From: Pohlia nutans
Taxonomy: Eukaryota; Streptophyta; Bryopsida; Bryales; Mniaceae
Direction: 5' to 3'
DNA: 64,000 bases
NCBI GenBank assembly: GCA_022496805.1
Contig: CM040103.1
Coordinates: forward strand, 10,682,001 to 10,746,000
Below the pieces are notes generated by a model. The model ran no database searches and was not told where the DNA came from. It saw only the letters and a list, made by a program, of their open reading frames with translations. The position numbers and the translations under genes were made by a program. Positions 21,011 to 32,905 of this stretch are shown here, in pieces. Position 1 is the stretch's first letter; each line of letters begins with the position of its first letter.

Positions 21011-22687
21011 TCAGTTTGGCTTCGAACTGGTCGAGGGCGGAGCCGGCAGGGCGGGACGAACAATGTTTTTCAGAACCTGCATGTTCTGGCCGAAGACTTG
21101 CTCCATGTTCGCGAGAGCTGACTGAAGCTCGAGGTGTTTCTGGTCCGCGTACTCCTTGGCTTCGGCGCTCATGTCGGTGTGTAAGGTGGTCATGTCGGCC
21201 TTGAACTCTGTACGAAGCTTGCTGTTCTATTTAGTCACGACCTCCTCAAAGATAGCCGTGATGTCCTTCTTGGTGAGCGGCTTCAGAGCGGTGTTGGGGG
21301 CGTTTTGTAGTGCCTCGACAGTGTTGGCCATGGCCGTGTGGACATCGGCGAATCCCAGCTTCTTGAGTGTAGCTTCATCAGGTCTGGCGCTGCCGTCGAG
21401 GCTGTTTGGGTGAGGTTGGAATTCTACCCATTTTCCGTTGAGGCGAGCTGACTCACGAAGGAATTGCTTGTAAACAGTCGCGTTTAAACACTCTATGTTA
21501 GCTATGCCGTGATGTACTGTGTGTTTCGCTCGGGGATAGAAAACTGAGGCGACGTTTTTGGGTCCCATGTGCGATTTTAGACTTGTTGTGGTGTGTTCTA
21601 TGGGTTTGGTGAGGTTGAGGCCTTTAGCAATGAAAATTAGACAATTACGTCTAATGACATCGTCCCGGGATAACTGATCTTCAGTAGGGATAACGGGGGA
21701 GAGGAGTTCTCCTAAGACCGGGATTTTGTTTCTGCTGACCTTGGTTACCTGTTCAGGAGAGGTGGTGGTCACCTATCCGTGCGCTTCTGTAGCATTTTTC
21801 TGGAGTTGGGTGATCTCATACTCATGGCCTCGTTTAAAGCTCTCTTCTACTATGGTTTGGAACAACTGGTGTGACTCTAGGTCCCGAATGTTTTCTGACT
21901 GAATCTTGACCGATAGAAGGTTGCTTGAAGCTAGTGGGTCATAAGATTTGGCTACTTTGGCTATGGTAAGGACATCATTGTCTAAAGAGATGGCAAAAAT
22001 GCGCATGCCCATTAGAAGCGCGATTCCATCGACTTCCGGGGTTTTTAGGTGAATTTTGGCCATGCCAGACCAAACCCCAGCTGTTTTCGGGCCATGGCAA
22101 AGGACCGCTACTGGCTCGGCTATCTGTTCTCCCAAATCAATCTGCATGTCTAAAAAACGTAGCAATAGTTTCTTCATAATCTGATCCTGGCTAAAGGAGG
22201 TGGAGGGTTTTTCGAAGTGGAGGAGGATGTGGTAGTCAAGGGAGAGTTTGGTATGTGGGTTTACCTCTATGTCAAACGGGAGCTGTGTGATGTTGACAAG
22301 TTGCCCTTCGATTTTGTCAGGTCGGACGTGTGGCCATAGCTTCTGTAGGACTCGTGGAAAAGACTGGCGTCCGAGTCGTAGGTCACGGGCTTCGTTGGCA
22401 ACGTAGCCTGATTTGATGAGCTCTTTGATTGGTGTCGTGATGATGAGAGGGGGAACACCTGCTTCATAGGCCAATGTTTCGATGGTGGGGAATCCATACC
22501 AAAATTCGAGCTGGAAGGGATCGCAGTTGGGGAGGAGCGCGCTTCCCGTAGCTTTGGCTTTTTTGCGTGTGGAATTGGTGGAGTCTGGCGAGTTGCGTTT
22601 GCTGATGTTCTCTACATCCTCCATTTCAACCTCGTCTGTGCCATGTGATGAGCTGCAGGAGCGGTTTGAGCGTGTGGAGCCGGCCAT
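21011..22687 (-). pseudogene. LINE ORF1-like protein, two in-frame TAG codons
   Basis: From ATG at 22687 (MAGSTRSNRSC) a single frame runs to TGA at 21011, interrupted only by TAG at 21773-21775 and 21227-21229. The N-terminus is Ser-rich and acidic with a basic patch (RKKAKATG). The middle has alpha/beta segments (LDYHILLHFEKP, MAKIHLKTPEVDGIALLMGM) compatible with an RRM-like fold as in LINE ORF1 proteins. The last 60 residues form a coiled-coil-like helix (AKEYADQKHLELQSALANME). Position and strand fit an ORF1 upstream of the ORF2 at 10.5-19.2 kb, but base composition is far more balanced than ORF2, so it could be another element. Both TAGs fit CAG-to-TAG deamination. Confidence 0.55.
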
Positions 22688-23849
22688 CTGATCTGGAAAT
22701 GACATCATGCAGAGTATAATTATTTGAGATTTTACAAGCTGAGAACATGGTGTCATTGTGGTGTGAGTATGATAATGAGAGTGTTTTGAGTAGATGCGTG
22801 AGTATGGGTAGCAATGGTGTGCAATGGAGTTTCAGCAGCCTGGATTCTGAGGCAGTGGCCCTCCTGGAGGTTAGGTCCCTCCAGGCATTACATGGGTTGC
22901 TTGAGAATCTCAGGAATTGTGTGATTTGTTCACGAGAAATGAGAAACAAAAACATTTTTGGAAAATGGAAATAGCTTAGGGAGGTACGTACTTGGTTTAT
23001 TGTGCGAGCTGGGTGATGCGTAGTGTTGAGGCTGGGAGCTGGGGACTACGTGCTGCTGAGGTGCGCAGCTTAGCTGAGATCGGTGGCTTGCCTGTGTGAC
23101 CGCTGTTGGCTGTGTCGCAGAGGTGCCGGTGCAGACGTTGGCTGCAGATCTAGTGCGGCTGTGTGTACTGACTTGCGAGCTGCGCTTGTGCAGGATCTCG
23201 AGCTCTTGTGCTCCTGTGGAAGTTTGGTGCTATAGTGCCTAGTGCGAGCTAGGTTGGACAGCGGACGAGTGATAATGCCGGAATTTTTGGATCTGAAGCT
23301 AGATCTAGAGTACTGCAGGATGTGTGCGGCTAGAGCAAATAGAGAGACTAATTCGGCAGGGTAGTGCTTGCTAAATGGCCTCAATAATCAAGAAACAGAA
23401 TGCGGAAATTGGTGAGCTAAGAGAATGCGGCTGGGAAAATTGAGAGAGAGAGAATGCTAAGGGAGATGAGGCTTACAAGGGATCTGGGTGGTAGAAGTGC
23501 ACGGTGGACAGTTGCCTTAGGACGCGGTGAGCATGAGATCCGCAAAAGGCGGCGGGAGGGAGCTCCTGTTTCTCTACTTGTGCCGCAGCTGAGCCTGCAA
23601 GAATGCGTTTCTGATGCCAACACTGCACCGCAATAACACAATCCAACACGCGAAAATCAGTTCCCGGAGGTCCGTCAGTGTGCACCGAATCTTGCTTGCT
23701 AGCATTCCCAGCTGCCTCGTTCACAGCGATACTGCAAGAAAACTCGCAACACTCTGTCGTCCAGCTTCCTCCCGATCCTCAAACTTCTCTAAGCTCATGC
23801 GCCGTTCAGAGTAGCTGCGCCTCCATGCAACCTCCGCTCTAGTTTTCAA
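22688..23849 (-). other. GC-richer upstream region of the ORF1-like gene
   Basis: This stretch has higher GC than the surroundings, CTGCG-rich words and no convincing gene on either strand; the short open frames are incidental. It may be the 5' UTR/promoter of the retroelement. The 5' end is near 23849, where the Tourist-type MITE begins. Confidence 0.35.
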
Positions 23850-24210
23850 GCTGCTTCACACTATGGTCGTTCAAGTCGAGAGGCCGTGGGATTGAGAGTC
23901 TAAACTTTGTTGAGAGTTCAAAGAAATCTACTGAAAATAGGCAATAATACGTAGTTTTCATTTTTTATGAAAAGAAATTGACGGCCTCTCAACCATAGTT
24001 TGGGTTTCCATTCTCGTCCGACCCAAACTTCCTTTCGAGAGGTTGTCGCCTTGGTCAAAAAGTACTGTCACGTAGGCATTTTCGAGAGCGATGGCCGTTG
24101 GACTTTGGCCTTTAGTGTGAAGGGTCGAGAGGCCAAACCCATGGTTTCTTGCAATTTGATTGGTGAAAATCAACGGCCTCTCGCCCTTTGGCCATAGTGT
24201 GAAGCGGCCC
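23850..24210. mobile_element. Tourist-type MITE (PIF/Harbinger-like), copy 1
   Basis: The right end GGCCATAGTGTGAAGCGGCCC is followed by TAA. The left end GCTGCTTCACACTATGG is degenerate. Internal pairs such as GAGAGGCCGTGGG and CAACGGCCTCTC are partly inverted. A second copy in opposite orientation is at 52057-52397 with TTA on both sides. The GGGCCGCTTC end and 3-base TTA/TAA target fit PIF/Harbinger. Confidence 0.75.
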
Positions 24211-24249
24211 TAAATTGCACTCTAAAGGTCTACCATGTACTTCCTCTCT

Positions 24250-24560
24250 AAGAGCATCTCCACTGGCACTTTGGATACCGCTTTGGCTATAGAAAAATGA
24301 ATGAGATTGGATTGATGAACAATTTATTTGGGTTGTGACACTGGATAATTTACTAAAAACCAGGGCCTTCAAAATCACTCTTACTAGTGTATCTCGTCTT
24401 CTTAATTCCATATCATAATTGCACAATCCATGCGTGGTTCACTTACTACTTTCAAGAGTCTAATTGAGTGATGTTGATGGAAAAACTACATGGTGAGGTC
24501 TGACTTTTTGGATGACCTTCATAGTGCAATCCTTAGTGCTTATGGAGATGCTCTAACATC
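24250..24560. mobile_element. MITE with GAGCATCTCCA ends
   Basis: AAGAGCATCTCCACTGGCACT at 24250 and the inverted AGTGCTTATGGAGATGCTCT at 24536-24555 bound about 305 bases. GAGCATCTCCA is a common terminal word of plant MITEs. A lone copy of the word occurs at 8393, and GGATGCTCTTAGTGACTTGG at 24890 marks another end, so the 24560-24912 stretch is probably a relative. Confidence 0.55.
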
Positions 24561-24912
24561 GCTTAATTATACTCTAAAAATAGTAAGTAATTCACATACA
24601 AGTCATTGCGCATGGATTGTGCAATCATGATGTGCAATTACACCTAAGGTGCGGTGGTAACCATCAAAGACGACATCACGTAGGAGAGCTCCCAATGACT
24701 TGTGCCATGTAGGATAGAAAAGATAGCTCCTTGGTTGTGAAAAAGGAATGATGTTGTTTTAGAGTTCCACCTTTTATATGGAGACTTGGGTTTAAAAAAA
24801 TAACATACTTGTTTTGAAGGCGTTGAATTGGATATCAGTGTCACACTCCAAATATATTGTTGACCAACCCATGTACATCCACTTTTGTGGGGATGCTCTT
24901 AGTGACTTGGAA

Positions 24913-25282
24913 TACCGTACCTTAGGGGCAGCTTTGGCAAAAATAATTCCAAATAAAAATGTCGAATAAAAAAATATTATGTTGCCTAATTGCAGGAAAA
25001 CCATGAAATTAAATTAGATGAATGATGAAATATCTTGAAATTGAATACATGAACTAAAAATAAAATAAATTAAAAATGTTAAGAGTGATCACATGAAGTC
25101 CACTAAAATAACAAACATTCAATGAAACTTCATCAATTCTGGATGAAAGTCGAACTTAAAGTTATTTATTTCCTGAAAAGTTGAATTTTAAAAAATTACT
25201 TTTTTTTATTGCCGGACATCAAAATTTGAAATTAATTAATTATTCGACAGAGGAGTGATGAAGCTGCCCCTAAGGTACGGTA
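24913..25282. mobile_element. MITE with TACCGTACCTTAGGGGCAGC ends
   Basis: TACCGTACCTTAGGGGCAGC at the left is matched by GCTGCCCCTAAGGTACGGTA at the right; subterminal GTCGAATAAAA / ATTATTCGAC also pair. A related element with diverged ends is at 63251-63595. Confidence 0.85.
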
Positions 25283-25310
25283 CCTTCTTTGACCCCTAAA
25301 GGACCATGTT

Positions 25311-25887
25311 CTAACTCCTAAACGTCCTCACTCATCTCCAAATTTGATAGTTTTGCAAAGATGAATTATAAAATGCAACTAAGAGGAATATTTTGAACTT
25401 GATGTATGAATAAAAGTTGTAGATTGTAATTTTTTAGATTCTATCCATACCGTTAGATTTGCGATTGCTATCACCAATATTTTGTGTACAATTTAAAATT
25501 TGAAATTCATAATTATTTTGTAATACAATTACAAATAAAATATCGACGCTTTGTGAATGAAATTTGTTGTGGTGGATTGAAATGCAATACTCTAAATGTA
25601 CTAATTTTTTGAGATTTTTTGGTTGCTTACTTTTATGAGTTGACTTTTTCAAAAGCACGTTTAGACTGAAAATCTTCAAATTTTTTGGTAAATCACTGCA
25701 GTATGAAATTGAGGTTTAAATTTTTCACAAATCATCCCTTTTCTAATTGAATCATATATGCATGAAGCTATCTTGCCGTATAATTTTGCAGTATTTTTTT
25801 CCTTGCAAAAACTGCATAACAAATGAAAAAATGTGGATGAAATTTGTACATCGTCCAAAATTGAACAGTTGGGCAATTAGGGGTTAA
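25311..25887. mobile_element. TTAA-type MITE family D, copy 1
   Basis: 577 bases; ends CTAACTCCTAAACGTCCTCA and GGGCAATTAGGGGTTAA. The internal words GCAAAGATGAATTATAAAATGC and GATTCTATCCATACCGTTAG are shared with 33798-34373 and 47821-48116. The left TTAA is mutated to CTAA. Confidence 0.8.
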
Positions 25888-26461
25888 CTCCTAAACTTTA
25901 GAGCGTCCAGAAAGTGAATGACTAACAAATTCAAATCCTTCTCACGTTCTCAATTTCTCATCAATGCTTGGATGAAAGTCATTCAATTTTTTGGAGATTC
26001 TTCATCAGTTTGTTGTCCTATCTAATAATTGGATTTAGTCGTATTTGCTTACATATTTTTCTAAAAGTACAAATGTAAAAGTATATCAAGTCGTTAACCA
26101 AGCCAAAATTGCATTGACTGTAATTCAAAAGTGGCCTTGCAAAAATGAGGTCGTAGATTTAAGAAACACGAAAATTTCAAAGAATCACCATGTTTAAGAG
26201 TATCTCATTTCAAATTCATTCCAACAAATTTTACTCAAAAAATATTAAAATTTTGTTTGCAATCAAATTTAGAAGGAATTTTTAATTTTAACTTTCAAAA
26301 TTTATAATTAAAGACTGGTGATAGTATTAGTGAATCGAACCGTACGGATAGAATCTAAAATCTAGAACTTTCATTTATATATCAATTCCTTCTAAATAGT
26401 ACTTTATGATGATTTTCTCAAATTGTCAATTTCAGGACACCCTGGTACATTTAGGAGTTAA
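25884..26461. mobile_element. TTAA-bounded element abutting family D copy 1
   Basis: Starts TTAACTCCTAAACTTTAGAG, sharing its TTAA with the right end of the previous element, and ends CTGGTACATTTAGGAGTTAA. A fragment of family A core starts at the same right TTAA (26458-26550). Thus three elements are joined at shared TTAA sites. Confidence 0.65.
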
Positions 26462-26589
26462 ATTGACAAACTTAATTGATCATTTTGTGAAAAATATATT
26501 CACGATGGGACGAAACTTTATATCATTGGAATCAGTGATGTTTGGCATAACATTATTTAGAGTCTACAAGGCTTTTCAGGACATCAACA

Positions 26590-27944
26590 ACACAGGATTC
26601 GCTATTTACGCACTTGGCCATATAATCATGCACTTGGTCCCTAAGCGCATAATTTTTTTTGTGTAACTTTTTTTTTTAAAAACCGACAATTCTTGTCTTT
26701 CTTCAATCCCTTACATTGTAAACAAATAATTATTTTCATTATTTTTTATTCTTATTTCTATCTTTTCTTTTATCTTTTGATTTTTATCTTGATTTCTTTC
26801 TTGTCTTCTTTCTTGTCTCCCTCTTGTCTTTCTTCTTGTCTTCTTTTTGTCATTCTTCTTGTCTTTTTTTTGTCATTCTTTTTGTCTTCCTTTCAGTCTC
26901 CGTTGTCTTTTTCTTCTTCTACTTTTTCTTCAGTTGGGGGTGCTGAACCCTAAACAATGGAAGCAAGCCAAAAAAACAAAAAAACAAAAGAACTTTTTTT
27001 TTGTGGCCGTGGGGTGCTGCTGAACCCCAAAATGGAGCTGCAGAAAAAAAAAACCAAAAAATAAAAAATAATAAAAAAAAGTTTTTTTTTCCCTTCTTCT
27101 TGGCCGTGGGGTGCTGCTGAACCCCAAATGGCAGCCGCCAAAACAAAATTTAAAAAAAAAACAAAAAACAAAATTATAAAAATAAAAATAAAAAATTTAC
27201 TTTTTTTTTACTTTTTCAAAGTTTTATATTTTTAGGCATTGGGGTGCGCGCCGCACACCCTATAACCCTCTCATCTCCCTCATTTCTATCTTCATCTCCC
27301 TCTCCATCCCTCCCCTCTCCTCATATATATATAGGGGAGAGGAGAGGAGAAGGGATGGAGAGGGAAATGAATATAGGGATGGAGAGAAGAAGGAGAAGGG
27401 ATAGAGAGGGAGATGAAGATAGAAATGAGGGAGATGAGAGGGCTTTAGGGCGCGGCCGTGCACCCCAGCGCCTAAAACTAGATTTTTTTGAAAAAGTCAA
27501 AAAAAGTAAAAAATAAGTTTTTTTTTTTTTTTTTTTTTTTTTGCTTGCTTCCATTGTTTAGGGTTCAACACCCCCAACTGAAGAAAAAGTAGAAGAAGAA
27601 AAAGATAGCAAAGACTGAAAGGAAAACAAGAAGAATGACAAAAAGAAGACAAGAAGAAAGACAAGAGGGAGACAAGAGGGAGACAAGAAAGAAGACAAGA
27701 AAGAAGACAAGAAAGAAGACAAGAAAGAAGACAAGAAAGAAATCAAGATAAAAATGAAAAGATAAAAGAAAAGATAAAGATAAGAATAAAAAATAATGAA
27801 AATAATTATTTGTTTACAATGTAAGGGGTTGAAGAAAAACAACATTGATGTTTTTAGAGAACTATTTAACCAACTTTTTTTCAAGTCAAATATGCTTATG
27901 AAATGAGCGCTCTTGACCGAGTGCATAAATAGCGAATTGCGTGT
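26590..27944. mobile_element. Foldback element FB-C
   Basis: Same family as FB-A and FB-B but in the opposite orientation: the left end carries the TATAATCATGCACTTGG signature, the right the inverse of CATTTCATAAGC. Arms are rich in CTTGTCTT and TTTCTTGTC. The middle has repeated GGGGTGCTGCTGAACCCCAA words (27010, 27108), purine tracts (27340-27440) and GC-rich palindromic words (27240-27262 and 27447-27470). The outer TIR is ACACAGGATTCGC / GCGAATTGCGTGT. No clean target repeat. Confidence 0.8.
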
Positions 27945-28924
27945 TGAACTTGGAGAGCAATCCTAGGCCTATGTTGTTTATTTCATTTTGGGTGTTTGAT
28001 TGCTTATTTTTGATAATTTTGAATTCAAAATTGGAACACGCAACCTCGATTTACTTTAGGGTATTCAACTCAAGGCTCCCAAATTTGGGAGCCACGACAA
28101 TAGAGGCAATTTTTTGGTAGAAGATTTACAAAATCCACAACCTGGATTTTTTTGTAGAGCTTAACGTTTTTCTCATGTTTTTTAGTTGGGACATTATGTT
28201 TGTGAATTAGGGATCATATTTTTGAGATACAATATTGTGTCAAGTAAGGGGCCGTTACACCATGACCATACAAAGTACCTCTGGAGATCAACGGTATCCC
28301 ACTTTGTTGAATGTGACTATAAGAAGAGAGGCCCAAGGCAAAGAAATTTAATTTATACATAGCCGTGGTGGAAACCCAAGAGACACCATATTTAAGGCAT
28401 GTGTTTATTTATTTTTGAATCCAATAATAATGATTCAAATAGAAAATGTTTGTAGTTGTAAGATTTAAGACATGATGATCTCTTAGAATTTTTTTAGATG
28501 TACTTCAAAAAGGTAGAAAGGAAAATGCTCTTAAAAAACAAGAATACTTTATCTAGTTTGGTCATACAAAATTCCATGCATAGAGGATGGCATGATTGGA
28601 CCTTCATCTTAGTGTAAATCCAAATTGGACAAAGACTTCTTTCTTGATCAATTTCAGTAGTCGCTTTGCATGGTTTGAATGTGAACCACCTCTAAATATA
28701 TATATATATAGCAAAAAAATCCCACAAATTTTCAGTGCCACCGACATGAATAAAAGATATATATTTTTTTCAACAACATTTCTACTGGTATTAGAAGATG
28801 CATTATTTTGATAAAATTTAACTATGACAATGAAGAAGTTAATATTAACATTAAAAAAAACATTTCATTGAACTACTAATATGTGTTTTCATCGTTAGTT
28901 TTAACCTTTCTATTATTTATTCCT
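27945..28924. other. AT-rich intergenic sequence, no gene seen
   Basis: Contains a short AT run at 28696-28711 and a fragment near 28249 (GGCCGTTACACCATGACCAT) resembling the end of the 32.7-kb repeat. No reading frame shows protein-like composition. Confidence 0.5.
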
Positions 28925-31900
28925 TCAAAGGATGATTCCATAAGCATTATCAAGACAAACACCTTCATTAAATGTGACATCCGTTCGCTTTCTGCCAAAC
29001 CATTCTTTGAACCTCGTGCGAGCACCTTTCTTTGGATCAAGGTCTTGCTTCCAACCAATGTCTTGATTTCCAGTCATTGGTTTACCAAATTCCGCAGTTG
29101 GTCCAAGATCCTTTCGATGATGTTTAATTTGATTGTCTTTAAGCTGGATTAAAGAATTGTAAAAATTTGTATTATAAAAAAATTGATTCATTTAAGTGCT
29201 TTCTTAGTGTTTTAATACATTCTTAGATTTTCATTTTGAAATAGAAATAATACTCACATTTTGAAAAGAATTTTCTAATGGCAATGGCATTGGAGTCTTC
29301 CCTGCAATATGATAGAAAATTAATTGAGATTCTGATATTTCAACAAATACCTTAAAATATCTAAATTCTTACTAATTTGAATTTCTTCTCTTTCTTTCAT
29401 TACATATAAACATTTCGCATTATTCAATACCGATCAACATTTTCATATTAAAAATACCAAAAAAGAAGTAGTTTTGAAAATACATATTAACATAAAAATA
29501 GAAGAACCATGTAAGTAGCAAACAAAGTTTGATTAAAACATAAAATTAAAAATAAAATTTCATGAGATGAAAATAACAATACCCATAACAATAAGCAATA
29601 ATCTAAATTTTATTCAATCTAGCTAATTTCAATTATAATAGAGTTATCTGCAAAGTCCTTCAAAGTTTGAAGAAGATACCTAGAATTTTGTTATTATGTA
29701 ATTTTATTTGGTTACTCCAAATATTTAAAAGGTATGAAAGAACTCAGTGGTCTACGATTATTAGGCGTGTAAGAGCTTGGTGGTCTTCAAAGTCATGTGA
29801 ATCTTTTTTGGGACCAAAAGAGAAGCTCAAAAAAGTTTCATATGACTTTGAAGACTACCAAACTCTTATACACCTAATAATTGTAAACCACCAAGCTCTT
29901 CCATACCTTGTAACTATTTGGAAAGACCAAATAAGACTATGTTAAAACAAAATTCTATGTATCTCTTTTAAATTTTGAAGGACTTTGCCACGGACTTTGC
30001 GGATAACTCTAATATGTTAGTATTTTGTATATAGAAAAGTGATGATTTCTTCATATTTGGTATAAATTATTAGTAGATAGTGTCTTTTAGAATGTCTTCA
30101 ATGTCTTCCACATCTTTTAATTTATGTCATTTATAACTTCTAATAACATTTGAATACCAGTTTGTTATAAAATGTTATGTTAATTATAGGATTGTTTTAG
30201 TATAATATATTATAATGATGCAAGTCATAATATATACCATCTCCAACAACGTATGAGTTAGGCTTTGCACATTTGTTTTTCCCCATGTCTACATCATAAA
30301 AAAAAACACAAAAAAATATCAATTCATATAAATGAATTCTTGAACATGGTAAAAGTTATGAAAATGAAACTTATAAAATAAAACATAAGATCTTATCAAA
30401 TGTTTATATTTTAATTTAATATTTTAAGGATTAAAAATTTGTATCCAAATGAAATGCGCATAATAAATACTATAGTATAAATAAAACGTTATTGAAATTT
30501 ATTGTCTAATCTAGCATAACTTTTATTTTTAATATATACTTTTGAATCTCTTTTTTAAAGCGATATTTTAATTCAATGTAATTTTTCATCTTTCTTCAAA
30601 AGAAAATGTGAAGAGCATCAAAAAATGCACTTGAATGGTACTTGAAGGTAGTCAAATCTAAATAATAGCTATAGACGAATTTTTTGTACATTATTAACAT
30701 GTTTATATGCTAAAATTAACAAAAAGAATGATTTTAATGATTTTGATTCAACACAAGTTAATCTTTTTAGATTTAATACAAGAAGTGAAAGAATTATTGG
30801 TTGCAATAACTTACGTATCATGTGTTTAATTCCACATGTAAATTCATTGATGTCAATTCGTCCCGGTCTGTGAGGGTTTCCAAAATCTATGAACCTAAAC
30901 TATGCAAGTATTGATTCTTTGTTAGTGTTACAACACAAACATTAAAGTATGTGCTTGATTCTGGCACTTTTAAAACAAATGATATTATTTTTAATTATAT
31001 ATGGCAATTCCTAATTTCATGAATGTTGATCTTCCCCACAACTAAAAATTAGCATTTCCAGAATACATATTGTTTAATTCAAAATTCAAAATAAACATTT
31101 AAAAATGACCACTTCTAGTTATGTAATCTATACTAGGCATTTAAATTTCATATTTAGATGGAAGGATTCATTATATGATAAATTTAAACAATTCATTTAA
31201 ATATACTTGTATTTCATTGGTCGAAAAACATCCAAATTTGTACAGTACATATTAATCTTTTGCAACTAACTTGTTAAAATAATCTAAATCAAGATTCAAC
31301 TTAAAATCAAATGTTAAAAAAAAAATCAATCCCATTGAATTACTCATCAATTTATTTTGAAGCCATTTTGTTATTGGTTAGAGAGTGAAGTTGCTCATAG
31401 AATTTATGCACAACCCATTGATATTGTATAAGCTATATGTATATTGATTTTTGGAATCAAATAACAATTCCAATTGATCCCTTAGTTAGTGCCTAAGTGT
31501 AAAAATCAGTTGTTTTTATATTTGTAAGAGTTGAAACAAATCATGCAAAAAACTTCAACAACGGTTGGGAGATTTATCGATAAAAAAAAATAGCAATCAA
31601 TTTAGACACCAAGTGATTAGAAAAAGGAAATGAACATTAATAATAAACCCAAAGACTATTGTAAATAAGGTAGGTAGAATACAAGGTCGGCACATCCATG
31701 CAAAATGTTTGATTTTTTTTCAAGAAAGCAAAGTCTGACAAATCAAAAATTCATAAATATTCTTCAAAATTCTCTTTTTCACTGTAGAAAATTAAATTGG
31801 AAATAAAACTTCCCATAATTTTTGGTTTTTTTAAAATATTTTTTTGCCGACTATGCCCTACACTTATGGTACTTTTGTCTTAGACATCAAGGTTGAGTAA

Positions 31901-32397
31901 CTATAGTCAGTCGTTAGTATCAACAAAAAGCAATTATAAGAAGAGAAGTCCAAATCTTTAGAAAATGATTTTCTCAAGAACGTTCTATTTTTTTAGTAAA
32001 AACGAGAATCTTGAAAAATATTTAGAAAATTTGACATTTATTGAAACAAATTTTTCCAAATAAATGAATTATTTGGCATGAATACGGTAACATACTTCAA
32101 AACAAATTGAAGCTCGTATTCTTCGAGCTCCCGACCCAACGCAATGGCAAAGATCTTTGGTAAGTTGGCTCGTCTACAACAATCGGGGTTCCCATTTATT
32201 GTTGCAATTTGCTTGTATGCTTTTAGGAAACACTCCTCGGGGTATTCGTGAACCTCCTTGTAAACCGGTTTTCTCATGTTGTTTTTAAGGTATCGAGCAT
32301 CGCCCATCGAGGTCATGCCAAAGAAAGTTCCGGGCATGTCTTGTTCAATCTTGGACACGTAATCCTCTAAATACCCATCTCCAATATCAGCTCCCAT
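28925..32397 (-). CDS. EF-hand protein, candidate axonemal/sperm-flagellar component, five exons
   Basis: Exons 32397-32096, 30894-30815, 30288-30238, 29301-29258 and 29143-28925 have GT-AG junctions and phases 2, 1, 1, 0 that all match. They give 696 bases, 231 residues and TGA at 28925-28927. Exon 1 has PGTFFGMTSMGDARYLKN and ends in the entering helix ELEEYELQFVL. Exon 2 continues KFIDF...RIDINEFTCGIKHM, completing one EF-hand; the loop (N, H, P, R, D, E at coordinating positions) is poor for calcium. The C-terminus has KPMTGNQDIGWKQ and ends DNAYGIIL, short YG/GW motifs like those of axonemal microtubule inner proteins. That functional guess is inference; the gene model rests on joint phase and EF-hand continuity. 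Introns are AT-rich, and intron 3 holds a MITE. I do not recognise a named orthologue. Confidence 0.65.
29640..30012. mobile_element. Hairpin MITE in intron 3 of the EF-hand gene
   Basis: About 370 bases; ends AGAGTTATCTGCAAAGTCCT and GGACTTTGCGGATAACTCT. The halves pair along most of their length (GGTGGTCTTCAAAGTCAT with ATGACTTTGAAGACTACC at the centre near 29825). Confidence 0.85.
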
Positions 32398-32567
32398 TTT
32401 TGAAAATCTAATGTTGTGCTAAAATAAACAATAAAAAGCTCTGCAATTTCAAACACAAATTAGGTCAAATTATTCTCCTTGCCAATTGCACAATTCAAAA
32501 AATTCATGAAATAATTATGGCCACTTAGGGCAAAATGCCAAATTCCTCTATGGCCTAAAATTTATGA

Positions 32568-32905
32568 AATAAAGGATAATTCTAATGTGGGATAAATATT
32601 GGTCAGTAGAGGGTTGTTACAAGGTTGTTACAATTGAGAGTCTTCATGATTGCTTTGTGCACTATGGCCTGAAGTCGAAAGACACTAAGGGCCGCTTTAC
32701 ACCATGGCCAAAAATCTAGAGTCCGTTAAATTCCACCAGCCAGATTGCAAGATAGCCGTTGGTTTGCAGTCAGATTGGTGGAATTCGATAGAATTTCACT
32801 TTAGGTTACAGTGCACAAAGTGATCATGACGACTCTCAATTGTAACAACCTTGTTACAACATTCTAATGACTAATGTTTATCCCACATTAGAGTTATCCT
32901 TTATT
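32568..32905. mobile_element. Long-TIR MITE upstream of the EF-hand gene
   Basis: AATAAAGGATAATTCTAATG at the left pairs with CATTAGAGTTATCCTTTATT at the right. Further pairs are GTTGTTACAATTGAGAGTC / GACTCTCAATTGTAACAAC and TTTGTGCACT / AGTGCACAAA. The interior includes GGGCCGCTTTACACCATGGCC, reminiscent of the Tourist-type ends at 24.2 and 52.1 kb, so a nested insertion is possible. It lies 170 bases upstream of the EF-hand start codon, within likely promoter sequence. Confidence 0.8.
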
